Positions 45,451 to 59,251 of a DNA stretch of 64,000 bases are shown in pieces. The notes under the pieces are model-generated. The model was given only the letters and a program-made list of their open reading frames with translations. It was not told where the DNA came from and searched no databases. The stretch lies in assembly GCF_052857255.1 (NCBI RefSeq), contig NW_027526508.1:124001-188000 (forward strand), read 5' to 3'. The translations under genes and the position numbers were made by a program. The DNA comes from Amblyomma americanum. Lineage: Eukaryota > Arthropoda > Arachnida > Ixodida > Ixodidae. Numbering within the stretch: the stretch's first letter is position 1; every line of letters starts with the position of its first letter.

Positions 45451-48045
45451 GAAGAGAACGAGAGAAAGGTGTAAACTTTTTCTCTCAGAACTGCGCGAAA
45501 ACTTGTATTCCGGCTCAAAACAACGGGATACATCGTTTTAGATCAAAACTAGCACAATTAACGAGCATCGATTTTACAAGTCGTCGAAGAGTAGACGAGA
45601 GATAGGTGTAAACTTTTTCTCTCAGAACTGCGCGAAAACTTGTATTCCGGCTCAAAACAACGGGATACATTGTTTTAGAGCGAAAATATCAAGATTCACG
45701 AGCATCGATTTTACAAGTCGTCGAAGAGTAGACGAGAGAAAGGTGTAAACTTTTTCTCTCAGAACTGCGCGAAAACTTGTATTCCGGCTCAAAACAACGG
45801 GATACATCGTTTTAGATCGAAACTAGCAAGATTAACGAGCATCGATTTTACAAGTCGACGAAGAGTAGACGAGAGAAAGGTGTAAATTTTTCTCTCAGAA
45901 CTGCGCGAAAACTTGTATTCCGGCTCAAAACAACGGAATACATCGTTTTAGATCGAAACTAGCAAGATTCACGAGCATCGATTTTACAAGTCGTCGAAGA
46001 GTAGACGAGAAAAAGGTGTAAACTTTTTCTCTCAAAACTGCGCGAAAACTTGTATTCCGGCTCAAAATAACGGGATACATTGTTTTAGATCGAAACTATC
46101 AAGATTCACGAGCATCGATTTTACAAGTCGTCGAAGAGTAGACGAGAGAAAGGTGTAAATTTTTCTCTCAGAACTGCGCGAAAACTTGTATTCCGGCTCA
46201 AAACAACGGAATACATCGTTTTAGATCGAAACTAGCAAGATTCACGAGCATCGATTTTACAAGTCGTCGAAGAGTAGACGAGAGAAAGGTGTAAACTTTT
46301 TCTCTCAGAACTGCGCGAAAACTTGAATTCCGGCTCAAAACAACGGGATACATCGTTTTGGAGCGAAACTATTAAGATTCACGAGCATCGATTTTACAAG
46401 TCGTCGAAGAGTAGACGAGAAAACGGTGTAAACGTTTTCTCTCAGAACTGCGCGAAAACTTGTATTCCGGCTCAAAACAACGGGATACATCGTTTTAGAT
46501 CGAAACTATCAAGATTCACGAGCATCAATTTTACAAGTCGTCGCAGAGTAGACGAGAGAAGGGTGTAAATTTTTCTCTCAGAACTGCGCGAAAACTTGTA
46601 TGCCGGCTCAAAAGAACGAAATACATCGTTTTAGATCGAAACTAGCAAGATTAACGAGCATCGATTTTACAAGTCGTCGAAGATTAGGCGAGAGAAAGGT
46701 GTAAACTTTTTCTCTCAGAACTGCGCGAAAACTTGTATTCCAGCTCAAAACAACGGGATACATCGTTTTAGATCGAAACTAGCAAAATTCACGAGCTTCA
46801 ATTTTAAAAGTCGTCGAAGAGTAGACGAGAGAAAGGTGTAAACTTTTTCTCTCAGAACTGCGCGAAAACTTGTATTCCGGCTCAAAAGAACAGGATACAT
46901 CGTTTTAGATCGAAAGTAGCAAAATTCACGAGCATCGATTTAACAAGTCGTCGAAGAGTAGACGAGAGAAAGGTGTAAACTTTTTCTCTCAGAACTGCGC
47001 GAAAACTTGTATTCCGGCTCAAATAATTGAGATGCATCGCTTTAGACCGAAACTAGCAAGATTCACGAGCATCGATTTTACATGTCGTCGAAGAGAACGA
47101 GAGAAAGGTGTAAACTTTTTCTCTCAGAACTGCGCAAAAATTTGTATTCCGGCTCAAAACAACGGGATACATCGTTTTAGATCGAAACTAGCAAGATTCA
47201 CGAGCATCGATTTTACAAGTTGTCGAAGAGTAGACGAGAGAAAGGTGTAAACGTTTTCTCTCAGAACTGCGTGAAGACTTGTATTCCGGCTCAAAACAAC
47301 GGGATACATCGTTTTAGCTCGAAACTAGCAAGATTAACGAGCATCGATTTTACAAGTCGACGAAGAGTAGACGAGAGAAAGGTGTAAACTTTTTCTCTCA
47401 GAACTACGCGAAAACTTGTATTCCGGCTCAAAACAACTGGATACATCGTTTTAGATCGAAACTAGCAAGATTCACGAGCATCGATTTTACAAGTCGTCGC
47501 ATAGTAGACGAGAGAAAGGTGTAAATTTTTCTCTCAGATCTGCGCGAAAACTTGTATTCCGGCTCAAAACAACGAAATACATTGTTTTAGATCGAAACTA
47601 TCAAGATTCACGAGCATCGATTTTACAAGTCGTCGAAGAGTAGACGAGAGAAAGGTGTAAACTTTTTCTCTCAGAACTGCGTGAAAACTTGTATTCCGGC
47701 TCAAAAGAACGGAATACATCGTTTTAGAGCGAATCTAGCAAGATTAACGAGCATCGATTTTACAAGTCGTCGAAGAGTAGACGAGAGAAAGGTGTAAACT
47801 TTTTCTCACAGAACTGCGCGAAAAGTTGTATTCCAGCTCAAAACAACGGGATACATCGTTTTAGATCGAAACTAGCAAAATTCACGAGCATCAGTTTTAA
47901 AAGTCGTCGAAGAGTAGACGAGATAAAGGTGTAAACTTTTTCTCTCAGAACTGCGCGAAAACTTGTATTCCGGCTCAAATAATTGAGATACATCGCTTTA
48001 GATCGAAACTAGCAAGATTCACGAGCATCGATTTTACATGCCGTC
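45451..48045 (+). repeat. 2,595-bp HOR (19 monomers), copy 1
   Basis: A 10-mer start (GAAGAGAACG at 45,451, GAATTC at 46,325) followed by second-set monomers to a new GAAGAGAACG at 48,046. The spacing to the next copy is 2,595 bp at GATCAAAAC and at GAATTC (46,325 and 48,920). The tail near 47.65 kb lacks the TTTTATACTG monomer that the next copy has near 50.3 kb, so the two copies stay in register for only about 2.2 kb. Private changes include GAAAACGG, GAGCTTCAATTTT and GCATAGTAG. Confidence 0.8.
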
Positions 48046-48284
48046 GAAGAGAACGAGAGAAAGGTGTAAACTTTTTCTCTCAGAACTGCGCGAAAACTTG
48101 TATTCCGGCTCAAAACAACGGGATACATCGTTTTAGATCAAAACTAGCACAATTAACGAGCATCGATTTTACAAGTCGTCGAAGAGTAGACGAGAGATAG
48201 GTGTAAACTTTTTCTCTCAGAACTGCGCGAAAACTTGTATTCCGGCTCAAAACAACGGGATACATTGTTTTAGAGCGAAACTAT

Positions 48285-51200
48285 CAAGATTCACGAGCAT
48301 CGATTTTACAAGTCGTCGAAGAGTAGACGAGAGAAAGGTGTAAACTTTTTCTCTCAGAACTGCGCGAAAACTTGTATTCCGGCTCAAAACAACGAGATAC
48401 ATCGTTTTAGATCGAAACTAGCAAGATTAACGAGCATCGATTTTACAAGTCGACGAAGAGTAGACGAGAGAAAGGTGTAAATTTTTCTCTCAGAACTGCG
48501 CGAAAACTTGTATTCCGGCTCAAAACAACGGAATACATCGTTTTAGATCGAAACTAGCGAGATTCACGAGCATCGATTTTACAAGTCGTCGAAGAGTAGA
48601 CGAGAAAAAGGTGTAAACTTTTTCTCTCAAAACTGCGCGAAAACTTGTATTCCGGCTCAAAATAACGGGATACATTGTTTTAGATCGAAACTATCAAGAT
48701 TCACGAGCATCGATTTTACAAGTCGTCGAAGAGTAGACGAGAGAAAGGTGTAAATTTTTCTCTCAGAACTGCGCGAAAACTTGTATTCCGGCTCAAAACA
48801 ACGGAATACATCGTTTTAGATCGAAACTAGCAAGATTCACGAGCATCGATTTTACAAGTCGTCGAAGAGTAGACGAGAGAAAGGTGTAAACTTTTTCTCT
48901 CAGAACTGCGCGAAAACTTGAATTCCGGCTCAAAACAACGGGATACATCGTTTTGGAGCGAAACTATTAAGATTCACGAGCATCGATTTTACAAGTCGTC
49001 GAAGAGTAGACGAGAAAAAGGTGTAAACGTTTTCTCTCAGAACTGCGCGAAAACTTGTATTCCGGCTCAAAACAACGGGATACATCGTTTGAGATCGAAA
49101 CTATCAAGATTCACGAGCATCAATTTTACAAGTCGTCGCAGAGTAGACGAGAGAAGGGTGTAAATTTTTCTCTCAGAACTGCGCGAAAACTTGTATGCCG
49201 GCTCAAAAGAACGAAATACATCGTTTTAGATCGAAACTAGCAAGATTAACGAGCATCGATTTTACAAGTCGTCGAAGATTAGGCGAGAGAAAGGTGTAAA
49301 CCTTTTTCTCTCAGAACTGCGCGAAAACTTGTATTCCAGCTCAAAACAACGGGATACATCGTTTTAGATCGAAACTAGCAAAATTCACGAGCATCAATTT
49401 TAAAAGTCGTCGAAGAGTAGACGAGAGAAAGGTGTAAACTTTTTCTCTCAGAACTGCGCGAAAACTTGTATTCCGGCTCAAAAGAACAGGATACATCGTT
49501 TTAGATCGAAAGTAGCAAAATTCACGAGCATCGATTTAACAAGTCGTCGAAGAGTAGACGAGAGAAAGGTGTAAACTTTTTCTCTCAGAACTGCGCGAAA
49601 ACTTGTATTCCGGCTCAAATAATTGAGATGCATCGCTTTAGACCGAAACTAGCAAGATTCACGAGCATCGATTTTACATGTCGAAGAGAACGAGAGAAAG
49701 GTGTAAACTTTTTCTCTCAGAACTGCGCAAAAATTTGTATTCCGGCTCAAAACAACGGGATACATCGTTTTAGATCGAAACTAGCAAGATTCACGAGCAT
49801 CGATTTTACAAGTTGTCGAAGAGTAGACGAGAGAAAGGTGTAAACGTTTTCTCTCAGAACTGCGTGAAGACTTGTATTCCGGCTCAAAACAACGGGATAC
49901 ATCGTTTTAGCTCGAAACTAGCAAGATTAACGAGCATCGATTTTACAAGTCGACGAAGAGTAGACGAGAGAAAGGTGTAAACTTTTTCTCTCAGAACTAC
50001 GCGAAAACTTGTATTCCGGCTCAAAACAACTGGATACATCGTTTTAGATCGAAACTAGCAAGATTCACGAGCATCGATTTTACAAGTCGTCGCAGAGTAG
50101 ACGAGAGAAAGGTGTAAATTTTTCTCTCAGATCTGCGCGAAAACATGTATTCCGGCTCAAAACAACGAAATACATTGTTTTAGATCGAAACTATCAAGAT
50201 TCACGAGCATCGATTTTACAAGTCGTCGAAGAGTAGACGAGAGAAAGGTGTAAACTTTTTCTCTCAGAACTGCGCGAAAAATTGTATTCCGGCTCAAAAC
50301 AACGGGATACATCGTTTTATACTGAAAGTCGCAAAATTCACGAGCATCGATTTAACAAGTCGTGGAAGAGTAGACGAGAGAAAGGTGTAAACTTTTTCTC
50401 TCAGAACTGCGCGAAAACTTGTATTCCGGCTCAAAAGAACGGAATACATCGTTTTAGAGCGAATCTAGCAAGATTAACGAGCATCGATTTTACAAGTCGT
50501 CGAAGAGTAGACGAGAGGAAGGTGTAAACTTTTTCTCTCAGAACTGCGCGAAAAGTTGTATTCCAGCTCAAAACAACGGGATACATCGTTTTAGATCGAA
50601 ACTAGCAAAATTCACGAGCATCAGTTTTAAAAGTCGTCGAAGAGTAGACGAGATAAAGGTGTAAACTTTTTCTCTCAGAACTGCGCGAAAACTTGCATTC
50701 CGACTCAAAACAACGGGATACATCGTTTTAGATTGAAAGTAGCAAAATTCACGAGCATCGATTTAACAAGTCGTCGAAGAGTAGACGAGAGAAAGGTGTA
50801 AACTTTTTCTCTCAGAACTGCGCGAAAACTTGTATTCCGGCTCAAAACAACGGGATACATCGTTTTAGATCGAAACTAGCAAAATTCACGTGCATCGATT
50901 TCACAAGTCGTCGAAGAGTAGACGAGAGAAACGTGTAAACTTTTTCTCTCAGGACTGCGAGAAAACTTGTATTTCCGCTCAAAACAACGGGATACATCGT
51001 TTTAGATCGAAACTAGCAAGATTCACGAGCATCGATTTTACAAGTCGTCGAAGAGTAGACGAGAAAAAGGTGTAAACTTTTTCTCTTAGAACTGAGCGAA
51101 AACTTGTATTCCGGCTCAAAACAACGGAATACATCGTATTAGATTGAAACTAGCAAGATTAACGAGCATCGATTTTACAAGTCGTCGAAGAGTAGACGAG

Positions 51201-52110
51201 AGAAAGGTGTAAACTCTTTCTCTCAGAACTGCGCGAAAACTTTTATTCCAGCTCAAAACAACGGGATGCATCGTTTTAGATCGAAACTAGCAAAATTCAC
51301 GAGCATCAATTTTAAAAGTCGTCGAAGAGTAGACGAGAGAAAGGTGTAATCTTTTTCTCTCAGAACTGCGCGAAAACTTGTATTGCGGCTCAAAACAACG
51401 GAATACATCGTTTTAGATCGAAAGTAGCAAAATTCACGAGCATCGATTTAACAAGTCGTCGAAGAGTAGACGAAAAAAGGTGTAAACTTTTCCTCTCAGA
51501 ACTGCGCGAAAACTTGTATTCCGGCTCAAAACAACGGGATACATCGTTTTAGATCGAAACTAGCAAGATTCACGAGCATCGATTTTACAAGTTGTCGAAA
51601 AGTAGACGAGAGAAAGGTGTAAACGTTTTCTCTCAGAACTGCGTGAAGACTTGTATTCCGGCTCAAAATAACGGGATACATTGTTTTAGATCGAAACTAT
51701 TAAGATTCACGAGCATCGATTTTACAAGTCGTCGAAGAGTAGACGAGAGAAAGGTGTAAATTTTTCTCTCAGAACTGCGCGAAAACTTGTATTCCGGCTC
51801 AAAACAACGGAATACATCGTTTTAGATCGAAACTAGCAAGATTCACGAGCATCGATTTTACAAGTCGTCGAAGAGTAGACGAGAGAAAGGTGTAAACTTT
51901 TTCTCTCAGAACTGCGCGAAAACTTGAATTCCGGCTCAAAACAACGGGATACATCGTTTTGGAGCGAAACTATTAAGATTCACGAGCATCGATTTTACAA
52001 GTCGTCGAAGAGTAGACGAGAAAAAGGTGTAAACGTTTTCTCTCAGAACTGCGCGAAAACTTGTATTCCGGCTCAAAACAACGGGATACATCGTTTTAGA
52101 TCGAAACTAT
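48285..52110 (+). repeat. 3,826-bp direct repeat, copy 1 (28 monomers)
   Basis: Six independent anchors give exactly 3,826 bp to copy 2: TAGCGAGATT (48,555 and 52,381), GAATTC (48,920 and 52,746; 51,926 and 55,752), the GATGCATCG monomer with a shortened GTCGAAGAGAACG (49,628 and 53,454), the TTTTATACTG monomer (50,282 and 54,108) and the CACGTGCATCG monomer (50,890 and 54,716). Marks confined to this pair include AAACCTTTTT, AAAACATGTATTCC and GAGAGGAAGG. Copy 1 has private CAACGAGATAC and GTCGTGGAAG. Confidence 0.9.
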
Positions 52111-55100
52111 CAAGATTCACGAGCATCGATTTTACAAGTCGTCGAAGAGTAGACGAGAGAAAGGTGTAAACTTTTTCTCTCAGAACTGCGCGAAAACTTG
52201 TATTCCGGCTCAAAACAACGGGATACATCGTTTTAGATCGAAACTAGCAAGATTAACGAGCATCGATTTTACAAGTCGACGAAGAGTAGACGAGAGAAAG
52301 GTGTAAATTTTTCTCTCAGAACTGCGCGAAAACTTGTATTCCGGCTCAAAACAACGGAATACATCGTTTTAGATCGAAACTAGCGAGATTCACGAGCATC
52401 GATTTTACAAGTCGTCGAAGAGTAGACGAGAAAAAGGTGTAAACTTTTTCTCTCAAAACTGCGCGAAAACTTGTATTCCGGCTCAAAATAACGGGATACA
52501 TTGTTTTAGATCGAAACTATCAAGATTCACGAGCATCGATTTTACAAGTCGTCGAAGAGTAGACGAGAGAAAGGTGTAAATTTTTCTCTCAGAACTGCGC
52601 GAAAACTTGTATTCCGGCTCAAAACAACGGAATACATCGTATTAGATCGAAACTAGCAAGATTCACGAGCATCGATTTTACAAGTCGTCGAAGAGTAGAC
52701 GAGAGAAAGGTGTAAACTTTTTCTCTCAGAACTGCGCGAAAACTTGAATTCCGGCTCAAAACAACGGGATACATCGTTTTGGAGCGAAACTATTAAGATT
52801 CACGAGCATCGATTTTACAAGTCGTCGAAGAGTAGACGAGAAAAAGGTGTAAACGTTTTCTCTCAGAACTGCGCGAAAACTTGTATTCCGGCTCAAAACA
52901 ACGGGATACATCGTTTTAGATCGAAACTATCAAGATTCACGAGCATCAATTTTACAAGTCGTCGCAGAGTAGACGAGAGAAGGGTGTAAATTTTTCTCTC
53001 AGAACTACGCGAAAACTTGTATGCCTGCTCAAAAGAACGAAATACATCGTTTTAGATCGAAACTAGCAAGATTAACGAGCATCGATTTTACAAGTCGTCG
53101 AAGATTAGGCGAGAGAAAGGTGTAAACCTTTTTCTCTCAGAACTGCGCGAAAACTTGTATTCCAGCTCAAAACAACGGGATACATCGTTTTAGATTGAAA
53201 CTAGCAAAATTCACGAGCATCAATTTTAAAAGTCGTCGAAGAGTAGACGAGAGAAAGGTGTAAACTTTTTCTCTCAGAACTGCGCGAAAACTTGTATTCC
53301 GGCTCAAAAGAACAGGATACATCGTTTTAGATCGAAAGTAGCAAAATTCACGAGCATCGATTTAACAAGTCGTCGAAGAGTAGACGAGAGAAAGGTGTAA
53401 ACTTTTTCTCTCAGAACTGCGCGAAAACTTGTATTCCGGCTCAAATAATTGAGATGCATCGCTTTAGACCGAAACTAGCAAGATTCACGAGCATCGATTT
53501 TACATGTCGAAGAGAACGAGAGAAAGGTGTAAACTTTTTCTCTCAGAACTGCGCAAAAATTTGTATTCCGGCTCAAAACAACGGGATACATCGTTTTAGA
53601 TCGAAACTAGCAAGATTCACGAGCATCGATTTTACAAGTTGTCGAAGAGTAGACGAGAGAAAGGTGTAAACGTTTTCTCTCAGAACTGCGTGAAGACTTG
53701 TATTCCGGCTCAAAACAACGGGATACATAGTTTTAGCTCGAAACTAGCAAGATTAACGAGCATCGATTTTACAAGTCGACGAAGAGTAGACGAGAGAAAG
53801 GTGTAAACTTTTTCTCTCAGAACTACGCGAAAACTTGTATTCCGGCTCAAAACAACTGGATACATCGTTTTAGATCGAAACTAGCAAGATTCACGAGCAT
53901 CGATTTTACAAGTCGTCGCAGAGTAGACGAGAGAAAGGTGTAAATTTTTCTCTCAGATCTGCGCGAAAACATGTATTCCGGCTCAAAACAACGAAATACA
54001 TTGTTTTAGATCGAAACTATCAAGATTCACGAGCATCGATTTTACAAGTCGTCGAAGAGTAGACGAGAGAAAGGTGTAAACTTTTTCTCTCAGAACTGCG
54101 CGAAAAATTGTATTCCGGCTCAAAACAACGGGATACATCGTTTTATACTGAAAGTCGCAAAATTCACGAGCATCGATTTAACAAGTCGTCGAAGAGTAGA
54201 CGAGAGAAAGGTGTAAACTTTTTCTCTCAGAACTGCGCGAAAACTTGTATTCCGGCTCAAAAGAACGGAATACATCGTTTTAGAGCGAATCTAGCAAGAT
54301 TAACGAGCATCGATTTTACAAGTCGTCGAAGAGTAGACGAGAGGAAGGTGTAAACTTTTTCTCTCAGAACTGCGCGAAAAGTTGTATTCCAGCTCAAAAC
54401 AACGGGATACATCGTTTTAGATCGAAACTAGCAAAATTCACGAGCATCAGTTTTAAAAGTCGTCGAAGAGTAGACGAGATAAAGGTGTAAACTTTTTCTC
54501 TCAGAACTGCGCGAAAACTTGCATTCCGACTCAAAACAACGGGATACATCGTTTTAGATTGAAAGTAGCAAAATTCACGAGCATCGATTTAACAAGTCGT
54601 CGAAGAGTAGACGAGAGAAAGGTGTAAACTTTTTCTCTCAGAACTGCGCGAAAACTTGTATTCCGGCTCAAAACAACGGGATACATCGTTTTAGATCGAA
54701 ACTAGCAAAATTCACGTGCATCGATTTCACAAGTCGTCGAAGAGTAGACGAGAGAAACGTGTAAACTTTTTCTCTCAGGACTGCGAGAAAACTTGTATTT
54801 CCGCTCAAAACAACGGGATACATCGTTTTAGATCGAAACTAGCAAGATTCACGAGCATCGATTTTACAAGTCGTCGAAGAGTAGACGAGAAAAAGGTGTA
54901 AACTTTTTCTCTTAGAACTGAGCGAAAACTTGTATTCCGGCTCAAAACAACGGAATACATCGTATTAGATTGAAACTAGCAAGATTAACGAGCATCGATT
55001 TTACAAGTCGTCGAAGAGTAGACGAGAGAAAGGTGTAAACTCTTTCTCTCAGAACTGCGCGAAAACTTTTATTCCAGCTCAAAACAACGGGATGCATCGT

Positions 55101-55936
55101 TTTAGATCGAAACTAGCAAAATTCACGAGCATCAATTTTAAAAGTCGTCGAAGAGTAGACGAGAGAAAGGTGTAATCTTTTTCTCTCAGAACTGCGCGAA
55201 AACTTGTATTGCGGCTCAAAACAACGGAATACATCGTTTTAGATCGAAAGTAGCAAAATTCACGAGCATCGATTTAACAAGTCGTCGAAGAGTAGACGAA
55301 AAAAGGTGTAAACTTTTCCTCTCAGAACTGCGCGAAAACTTGTATTCCGGCTCAAAACAACGGGATACATCGTTTTAGATCGAAACTAGCAAGATTCACG
55401 AGCATCGATTTTACAAGTGGTCGAAAAGTAGACGAGAGAAAGGTGTAAACGTTTTCTCTCAGAACTGCGTGAAGACTTGTATTCCGGCTCAAAATAACGG
55501 GATACATTGTTTTAGATCGAAACTATCAAGATTCACGAGCATCGATTTTACAAGTCGTCGAAGAGTAGACGAGAGAAAGGTGTAAATTTTTCTCTCAGAA
55601 CTGCGCGAAAACTTGTATTCCGGCTCAAAACAACGGAATACATCGTTTTAGATCGAAACTAGCAAGATTCAAGAGCATCGATTTTACAAGTCGTCGAAGA
55701 GTAGACGAGAGAAAGGTGTAAACTTTTTCTCTCAGAACTGCGCGAAAACTTGAATTCCGGCTCAAAACAACGGGATACATCGTTTTGGAGCGAAACTATT
55801 AAGATTCACGAGCATCGATTTTACAAGTCGTCGAAGAGTAGACGAGAAAAAGGTGTAAACGTTTTCTCTCAGAACTGCGCGAAAACTTGTATTCCGGCTC
55901 AAAACAACGGGATACATCGTTTTAGATCGAAACTAT
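52111..55936 (+). repeat. 3,826-bp direct repeat, copy 2
   Basis: A tandem copy of the preceding block. The join is inside a monomer near 52,110. It starts like the GTAAACG copy after the GAATTC monomer but ends ATCGATTTTACAAGTCGTCGAAG, where the uninterrupted version (for example near 55,950) ends ATCAATTTTAC with GCAGAG. This also brings two GAATTC sites within 820 bp (51,926 and 52,746). Private differences include GAACTACGCG with ATGCCTGCTC, CATAGTTTTAGC and GTGGTCGAAAAG. Confidence 0.9.
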
Positions 55937-58900
55937 CAAGATTCACGAGCATCAATTTTACAAGTCGTCGCAGAGTAGACGAGAGAAGGGTGTAAATTTT
56001 TCTCTCAGAACTGCGCGAAAACTTGTATGCCGGCTCAAAAGAACGAAATACATCGTTTTAGATCGAAACTAGCAAGATTAACGAGCATCGATTTTACAAG
56101 TCGTCGAAGATTAGGCGAGAGAAAGGTGTAAACTTTTTCTCTCAGAACTGCGCGAAAACTTGTATTCCAGCTCAAAACAACGGGATACATCGTTTTAGAT
56201 CGAAACTAGCAAGATTCACGAGCATCGATTTTTTAAGTTGTCGAAGAGTAGACGAGAGAAAGGTGTAAACGTTTTCTCTCAGAACTGCGTGAAGACTTGT
56301 ATTCCGGCTCAAAACAACGGGATACCTCGTTTTAGCTCGAAACTAGCAAGATTAACGAGCATCGATTTTACAAGTCGACGAAGAGTAGACGAAAGGTGTA
56401 AACGTTTTCTCTCAGAACTGCGCGAAAAATTGTATTCCGGCTCAAAACAACGGGATACATCGTTTTATATCGAAAGTCGCAAAATTCACGAGCATCGATT
56501 TAACAAGTCGTCGAAGAGTAGACGAGAGAAAGGTGTAAACTTTTTCTCTCAGAACTGCGCGAAAACTTGTATTCCGGCTCAAAAGAACGGAATACATCGT
56601 TTTAGAGCGAATCTAGCAAGATTAACGAGCATCGATTTTACAAGTCGTCGAAGAGTAGACGAGAGAAAGGTGTAAACTTTTTCTCTCAGAACTGCGCGAA
56701 AAGTTGTATTCCAGCTCAAAACAACGGGATACATCGTTTTAGATCGAAACTAGCAAAATTCACGAGCATCAGTTTTAAAAGTCGTCGAAGAGTAGACGAG
56801 ATAAAGGTGTAAACTTTTTCTCTCAGAACTGCGCGAAAACTTGCATTCCGACTCAAAACAACGGGATACATCGTTTTAGATGGAAAGTAGCAAAATTCAC
56901 GAGCATCGATTTAACAAGTCGTCGAAGAGTAGACGAGAGAAAGGTGTAAACTTTTTCTCTCAGAACAGCGCGAAAACTTGTATTCCGGCTCAAAACAACG
57001 GGATACATCGTTTTAGATCGAAACTAGCAAAATTCACGTGCATCGATTTCACAAGTCGTCGAAGAGTAGACGAGAGAAACGTGTAAACTTTTTCTCTCAG
57101 GACTGCGAGAAAACTTGTATTTCCGCTCAAAACAACGGGATACATCGTTTTAGATCGAAACTAGCAAGATTCACGAGCATCGATTTTACAAGTCGTCGAA
57201 GAGTAGACGAGAAAAAGGTGTAAACTTTTTCTCTTAGAACTGAGCGAAAACTTGTATTCCGGCTCAAAACAACAGAATACATCGTATTAGATCGAAACTA
57301 GCAAGATTAACGAGCATCGATTTTACAAGTCGTCGAAGAGTAGACGAGAGAAAGGTGTAAACTTTTTCTCTCAGAACTGCGCGAAAACTTGTATTCCGGC
57401 TCAAAACAACGGGATACATCGTTTTAGATCGAAACTATCAAGATTCAAGAGCATCGATTTTACAAGTCGTCGCAGAGTAGACGAGAGAAAGGTGTAAATT
57501 TTTCTCTCAGAACTGCGCGAAAACTTGTATTCCGGCTCAAAAGAACGGAATACATCGTTTTAGATCGAAACTAGCAAGATTCACGAGCATCGATTTTAGA
57601 AGTTGTCGAAAAGTAGACGAGAGAAAGGTGTAAACGTTTTCTCTCAGAACTGCGTGAAGACTTGTATTCCGGCTCAAAACAACGGGATACATCGTTTTAG
57701 ATCGAAACTATCAAGATTAACGAGCATCGATTTTACAAGTCGACGAAGAGTAGACGAGAGAAAGGTGTAAACTTTTTCTCTCAGAACTGCGCGAAAACTT
57801 GTATTCCGGCTCAAAACAACGGGATACATCGTTTAAAATTGAAACTAGCACAATTAACGAGCATCGATTTTACAAGTCGTCGAAGAGTAGACGAGATAAA
57901 GGTGTAAACTTTTTCTCTCAGAACTGCGCGAAAACTTGCATTCCGACTCAAAACAACGGGATACATTGTTTTAGATGGAAAGTAGCAAAATTCACGAGCA
58001 TCGATTTAACAAGTCGTCGAAGAGTAGACGAGAGAAAGGTGTAAACTTTTTCTCTCAGAACTGCGCGAAAACTTGTATTCCGGCTCAAAACAACGGGATA
58101 CATCGTTTTAGATCGAAACTAGCAAGATTCACGAGCATCGATTTTACAAGTCGTCGAAGAGTAGACGAGAAAAAGGTGTAAACTTTTTCTCTTAGAACTG
58201 AGCGAAAACTTGTATTCCGGCTCAAAACAACGGAATACATCGTATTAGATCGAAACTAGCAAGATTAACGAGCATCGATTTTACAAGTCGTCGAAGAGTA
58301 GACGAGAGATAGGTGTAAACTTTTTCTCTCAGAACTGCGCGAAAACTTGCATTCCGACTCAAAACAACGGGATACATCGTTTTAGATGGAAAGTAGCAAA
58401 ATTCACGAGCATCGATTTAACAAGTCGTCGAAGAGTAGACGAGAGAAAGGTGTAAACTTTTTCTCTCAGAACTGCGCGAAAACTTGTATTCCGGCTCAAA
58501 AGAACGGAATACATCGTTTTAGATCGAAACTAGCAAGATTAACGAGCATCGATTTTACAAGTCGTCGAAGAGTAGACGAGAGAAAGGTGTAAACTCTTTC
58601 TCTCAGAACTGCGCGAAAACATTTATTCCAGCTCAAAACAACGGGATGCATTGTTTTAGATCGAAACTAGCAAAATTCACGAGCATCAATTTTAAAAGTC
58701 GTCGAAGAGTAGACGAGAGAAAGGTGTAAACTTTTTCTCTCAGAACTGCGCGAAAACTTGTATTCCGGCTCAAAACAACGGAATACATCGTTTTAGATCG
58801 AAAGTAGCAAAATTCACGAGCATCGATTTAACAAGTCGTCGAAGAGTAGACGAAAAAAAGGTGTAAACTTTTCCTCTCAGAACTGCGCGAAAACTTGTAT

Positions 58901-59251
58901 TCCGGCTCAAAACAACGGGATACATCGTTTTAGATCGAAACTAGCAAGATTCACGAGCATCGATTTTACAAGTTGTCGAAAAGTAGACCAGAGAAAGGTG
59001 TAAACGTTTTCTCTCAGAACTGCGTGAAGACTTGTATTCCGGCTCAAAACAACGGGATACATCGTTTTAGATCGAAACTAGCAAGATTCACGAGCATCGA
59101 TTTTAGAAGTTGTCGAAAAGTAGACGAGAGAAAGGTGTAAACGTTTTCTCTCAGAACTGCGTGAAGACTTGTATTCCGGCTCAAAACAACGGGATACATC
59201 GTTTTAGATCGAAACTATCAAGATTAACGAGCATCGATTTTACAAGTCGAC
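55937..59251 (+). repeat. Heterogeneous satellite, no stable HOR
   Basis: About 24 monomers in irregular order. They include a shortened copy reading GTAGACGAAAGGTG near 56,385, several TTGCATTCCGACTC / TTTTAGATGGAAAGTAGC pairs (56,880, 57,974, 58,386), CACGTGCATCG copies, ACTCTTTCTCTC with TTTATTCCAGC, and CTTTTCCTCTC copies. Variant monomers reappear in different orders rather than as a fixed unit, which is typical of the less homogenised parts of a satellite array. No gene or other element was seen. Confidence 0.78.
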
